The notes below the pieces were generated by a model. That model did not search any database, was not told the origin of the DNA, and saw only the letters and a program-made list of their open reading frames with translations. The position numbers and the translations under genes were made by a program. Below, piece by piece: positions 6,610 to 8,718 of a DNA stretch of 8,718 bases (position 1 is its first letter; every line of letters starts with the position of its first letter). Source of the stretch: Anaerolineales bacterium (GTDB lineage Bacteria > Chloroflexota > Anaerolineae > Anaerolineales > DRMV01); contig JALXBY010000025.1 of assembly GCA_026991215.1 (NCBI GenBank), positions 1 through 8,718 of the forward strand. Reading direction: 5' to 3'.

Positions 6610-6658
6610 GACTGCCGACAGCCGACTGCTGACAACTGATCACTGACCACTGACGACC
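6610..6658. repeat. Heptamer repeat array 2
   Basis: Seven successive 7-bp units lie just upstream of the ATG at 6667: GACTGCC, GACAGCC, GACTGCT, GACAACT, GATCACT, GACCACT, GACGACC. The first is the exact reverse complement of GGCAGTC, which occurs twice in array 1. The right half is richer in A and T than the rest of the window. The array sits in the probable 5' leader of the downstream gene and takes the place where a Shine-Dalgarno site would be expected. Confidence 0.8.
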
Positions 6659-6666
6659 AATCTCCC

Positions 6667-8241
6667 ATGCTCTCCCGCCGCTACCTTTTGCTGAGCGTCT
6701 TCCTTACCGGATGGAGCGTGCTGGCCGTGGAAATGGCCGCGGCCCGGCTGTTGGGCGCGTTCTTCGGCACGGGGAACCTGGTCTGGGCCACCATCATCGG
6801 GTTCATCCTGGTGTACCTGACCCTGGGCTACTTCCTGGGCGGGCACGCGGCCGACCGCCGGCCCACCCCAGGGCTGTGGTGCGCCCTGCTGCTGGCCGCG
6901 GGGGAAAGCGTGGCCCTGGTGGCCTGGGCCTTCCACCCCTTGATGCGCCGGGTAGGCGCGTTCCTGGACCCAACTGCCGGCGCGCGGCTGGCCGCGTTGT
7001 TCGCGGCGGCCATCCTGCTTCTTCTGTTGCCCGTGACCCTGTTGGGCATGGTCGCGCCCCTGGCCCTGCGCCTGGCCCTGCGCACGCGGGAGGAAGCCGG
7101 CCGCACCTCAGGCTTGCTTTACGCGGTCTCCACCCTGGGTTCCCTGCTGGGCACCTTCGCCACCACCTTGGGGCTGATTCCCCTCCTGGGCGTGCGGCGT
7201 ACGTTGGTGCTCCACGCCGCGATCCTGGTGCTCCTGGGACTGGAAGGCCTGCGGCAGTGCTGTGGCCTGCGCCGGGCTTTGGCCTGGGGCTGGCTGTTAC
7301 TCCCGCCCGTGGGCCTGTGGGTTTGGTTCGGGAACGTCCCTTTGAAGCCCACTGCGGGCCTGCTATATGCCACGGAATCGGCCTACAACTACATCTACGT
7401 GGTGGAACGCAACGGGTACCGCATCCTCTACCTGAACGAGGGCCTGGGCCAGCATTCCATTTACCATCCCCAACAACTGGCCTTCGACGGCCCCTGGATG
7501 CACTTCCTGGCCGGGCCGTTCCTCAACCCCCCGCCCTTCAGCCGGGATGACGTGGCGCGGATGGCCATCATCGGTCTGGCCGGGGGCACCGCGGCCCGCC
7601 AGGCCGCCCAGGCCTTCCCCGGTGTGGTCATCGATGGGTTCGAAATCGACCCCCAAGTGGTAGAGGTGGGTCGGCGTTACTTCGCGCTGGACCAGGTCCC
7701 CAACCTGCGGGTCTGGGCCGTGGACGGACGCTTTGGCATCCGACAGCGGCCCGGCCCGTATGACCTCATCATCGTGGACGCGTTCCGGGTGCCGGACATC
7801 CCCTGGCACCTGACCACGGTGGAGTTCTTCCGGTTGCTGCGGGCCCGGCTTTCCCCCCAGGGGGTGGTCGCGGTCAACGTGGGTCGGTTGCCCGGAGACC
7901 GACGCCTGGTCAACAGCCTGGCCACGACCATGGCCCAGGTGTTCCCCGTGGTCTATGGCATGGACATCCCCGGCAGCCTGAACAGCGTGCTTTACGCCGC
8001 GGTGGACCCCAAAGCCGGTCCAGCGCACCTGCCAGTGCAGGCCGCGCGGCTGGAACGGGAAGGCGCGCCAGCCTTCCTGGTGCGCGCGGTAAGCAACGCG
8101 GCCGCGTTCCCCGCGGCCCTGGCCCCTGGCCCAGTCCTCACCGATGAAAGTCTCACCGGCGAGGACGTGACCAACGGCCTGGTCCTCGCGTTCCTGCAAC
8201 AGATGCTTTGGGGCCAACGCCCCCTGTCCGCGGACCGCTAA
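6667..8241 (+). CDS. Membrane protein fused to a spermidine-synthase-like domain
   Basis: The 524-residue product has an N-terminal membrane part of about seven hydrophobic helices (residues 1-225) joined to a soluble domain with the spermidine synthase/SAM-methyltransferase fold (about 230-510). The soluble part shows LYLNEGLGQHSIYHP, the nucleotide-binding loop IIGLAGGTAA (301-310), FEIDPQVVEVGRRYF (E326, D328), VDGRFG (D353) and YDLIIVDAF (D366, D371), followed by IPWHLTTVEFF. The overall layout matches bacterial proteins annotated as fused MFS/spermidine synthase. True spermidine synthases carry GGGDG and a DSxDP loop; here these read GLAGGT and DAFRV, so the second catalytic Asp is absent and aminopropyl transfer to putrescine is doubtful. 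The real substrate of this family is not established. The ATG at 6667 is the first after an in-frame TGA at 6637 and starts a typical signal-anchor helix, but no Shine-Dalgarno site precedes it. The last residues (SADR) and the stop are encoded by a heptamer array. Confidence 0.85.
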   Translation: MLSRRYLLLSVFLTGWSVLAVEMAAARLLGAFFGTGNLVWATIIGFILVYLTLGYFLGGHAADRRPTPGLWCALLLAAGESVALVAWAFHPLMRRVGAFLDPTAGARLAALFAAAILLLLLPVTLLGMVAPLALRLALRTREEAGRTSGLLYAVSTLGSLLGTFATTLGLIPLLGVRRTLVLHAAILVLLGLEGLRQCCGLRRALAWGWLLLPPVGLWVWFGNVPLKPTAGLLYATESAYNYIYVVERNGYRILYLNEGLGQHSIYHPQQLAFDGPWMHFLAGPFLNPPPFSRDDVARMAIIGLAGGTAARQAAQAFPGVVIDGFEIDPQVVEVGRRYFALDQVPNLRVWAVDGRFGIRQRPGPYDLIIVDAFRVPDIPWHLTTVEFFRLLRARLSPQGVVAVNVGRLPGDRRLVNSLATTMAQVFPVVYGMDIPGSLNSVLYAAVDPKAGPAHLPVQAARLEREGAPAFLVRAVSNAAAFPAALAPGPVLTDESLTGEDVTNGLVLAFLQQMLWGQRPLSADR

Positions 8242-8263
8242 CCGCGCACTGCGGACCGCGGAC
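8226..8263 (+). terminator. Strong hairpin enclosing the stop codon
   Basis: Bases 8226-8238 can pair with 8251-8263 in 12 of 13 positions, the exception being an A-A mismatch at 8234/8255. Eleven of the 12 pairs are G-C. The 12-base loop contains the TAA stop of the preceding gene. No T-run follows, so this does not fit a classical intrinsic terminator. It could stabilise or define the mRNA 3' end, or affect termination of translation. The hairpin is built from units of heptamer array 3. Confidence 0.55.
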
Positions 8264-8274
8264 TGCGGACTGCA
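8226..8274. repeat. Heptamer repeat array 3, overlapping a gene end
   Basis: Seven 7-bp units run without a break: GTCCGCG, GACCGCT, AACCGCG, CACTGCG, GACCGCG, GACTGCG, GACTGCA. GACCGCT is the exact reverse complement of AGCGGTC, present three times in array 1. The first units encode the last four residues and stop of the spermidine-synthase-like protein. The orientation is the same as in array 2, so the two arrays bracket that gene as direct repeats. Confidence 0.8.
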
Positions 8275-8297
8275 TGCCCCCACGGCATTGAGGAACA

Positions 8298-8325
8298 CTG
8301 AACTACCTGCAGATCGTGGTATACT
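8298..8325 (+). promoter_or_regulatory. Promoter of the cysteine-rich protein gene
   Basis: TATACT at 8320-8325 is the best -10 box in the window. A partial -35, CTGAAC (8298-8303), lies 16 bases upstream. Transcription would start near 8332, a few bases before a good Shine-Dalgarno site, GGAGG at 8339-8343, which is 5 bases from the ATG. The leader would therefore be very short, about 17 bases. The remaining gap from 8275 shows nothing else. Confidence 0.6.
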
Positions 8326-8348
8326 TCCCCTACCACCCGGAGGACGCC

Positions 8349-8718
8349 ATGCGCCGGCGATGGGGCATAGGGGTTCTGGTTGTGGTGTTGCTCCTGGCCC
8401 TGGGTCTTGCCCTTCGAACGGGAGGGCAGACCTACGGCTGCGCCCTGCAGCGGTGGCTCCGGGACCGGATGGGGCTTGACGTGGCCTGGGCCGGGTGCGA
8501 CCCCACGCAGGACATGTACTGCCCTTCGGGTTGCTGCCTGGGCCGGCGGGTGTACGACGAACCCACGGGCTGCCAGGCCGTGGGCACCGCCTGTCGGCCC
8601 ACGGGGTGGCGGCGCATCACCCTGACCTGCTCCTCGCTGTGCCTGCCCGATACCCGCCCCAAGGAATGCGCCTGGGTGAACGGGGTGTGCACCCTGCGGC
8701 CGGTGGCCAACCTGAATC
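8349..8718 (+). CDS. Secreted cysteine-rich protein, partial
   Basis: The frame is open from the ATG at 8349 to the window edge, giving 123 residues with no stop. The N-terminus is a clear export signal or membrane anchor: MRRRWG, then a hydrophobic run from about residue 7 to 22, ending near RTGGQTYG. The visible mature part holds eleven cysteines in 84 residues (31, 50, 58, 62, 63, 75, 82, 94, 98, 107, 114), including an adjacent CC pair at 62-63. It is also rich in Trp, Arg and Pro. Such spacing suggests a small disulfide-bonded extracellular domain, but I recognise no family. It does not read as a CxxC zinc or iron-sulfur protein: CxxC occurs nowhere and CxxxC only at 58-62 and 94-98. The start is well supported by GGAGG 5 bases upstream and a good promoter. 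The function is unknown; the C-terminal part is outside the window. Confidence 0.75.
   Translation, partial: MRRRWGIGVLVVVLLLALGLALRTGGQTYGCALQRWLRDRMGLDVAWAGCDPTQDMYCPSGCCLGRRVYDEPTGCQAVGTACRPTGWRRITLTCSSLCLPDTRPKECAWVNGVCTLRPVANLN

Noticed and set aside
6610..8274. Arrays 2 and 3 as terminal repeats of an insertion sequence
   Set aside because: They are direct, not inverted; the enclosed gene is not a transposase, and no target-site duplication is visible.

Overview
The window is a high-GC bacterial chromosome segment that reads as ordinary protein-coding DNA with short intergenic gaps. The gene content and style suggest a Chloroflexota (Anaerolineae-like, possibly thermophilic) genome. 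The pointers are the end of a cell-wall (dcw) cluster, a Pro/Thr-linker lipoprotein, a secreted MA-like peptidase, a membrane protein fused to a spermidine-synthase-like domain, and heptamer repeats between genes. This placement is inference; there is no rRNA or other marker in the window to confirm it.

Region 1 (1-2628, + strand) is the end of a dcw operon: the C-terminus of a class B penicillin-binding protein (FtsI type), then murF, then mraY. Each junction is a 4-base ATGA stop/start overlap, so translation is probably coupled. MurF completes the UDP-MurNAc-pentapeptide, MraY loads it onto undecaprenyl phosphate to give lipid I, and the penicillin-binding protein crosslinks the final polymer at the division site. 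The cluster stops after mraY instead of continuing into murD/ftsW/murG, and there is no murE between ftsI and murF.

Region 2 (2629-2753) is a 112-bp array of degenerate 7-bp units whose orientation inverts partway. It fills the gap between mraY and the convergent genes on the - strand.

Region 3 (2754-6477, - strand, read right to left) holds a secreted peptidase with an HExxH motif, then tlyA (ribosomal RNA 2'-O-methyltransferase), then a lipoprotein that resembles a periplasmic binding protein. tlyA appears to have its own promoter, with a perfect 12-bp palindrome in its spacer. The lipoprotein gene follows 58 bp after tlyA and is probably cotranscribed with it.

Region 4 (6478-6666) is a divergent intergenic region with two mirror-image -10-like TACAAT boxes and a second heptamer array in the + strand leader. 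Region 5 (6667-8241, + strand) is the fused membrane/spermidine-synthase-like gene. Its stop codon lies inside a third heptamer array, in the loop of a strong hairpin. Region 6 (8242-8718) has the best promoter in the window, driving a secreted cysteine-rich protein that I do not recognise and that runs off the end of the window.

The most unusual signal is the heptamer family. Identical 7-mers, allowing for strand, recur in three separate intergenic arrays, and two of the arrays bracket the spermidine-synthase-like gene in the same orientation. I see no mobile element, CRISPR array, tRNA or rRNA, and nothing that clearly forms a new defence or biosynthetic system.
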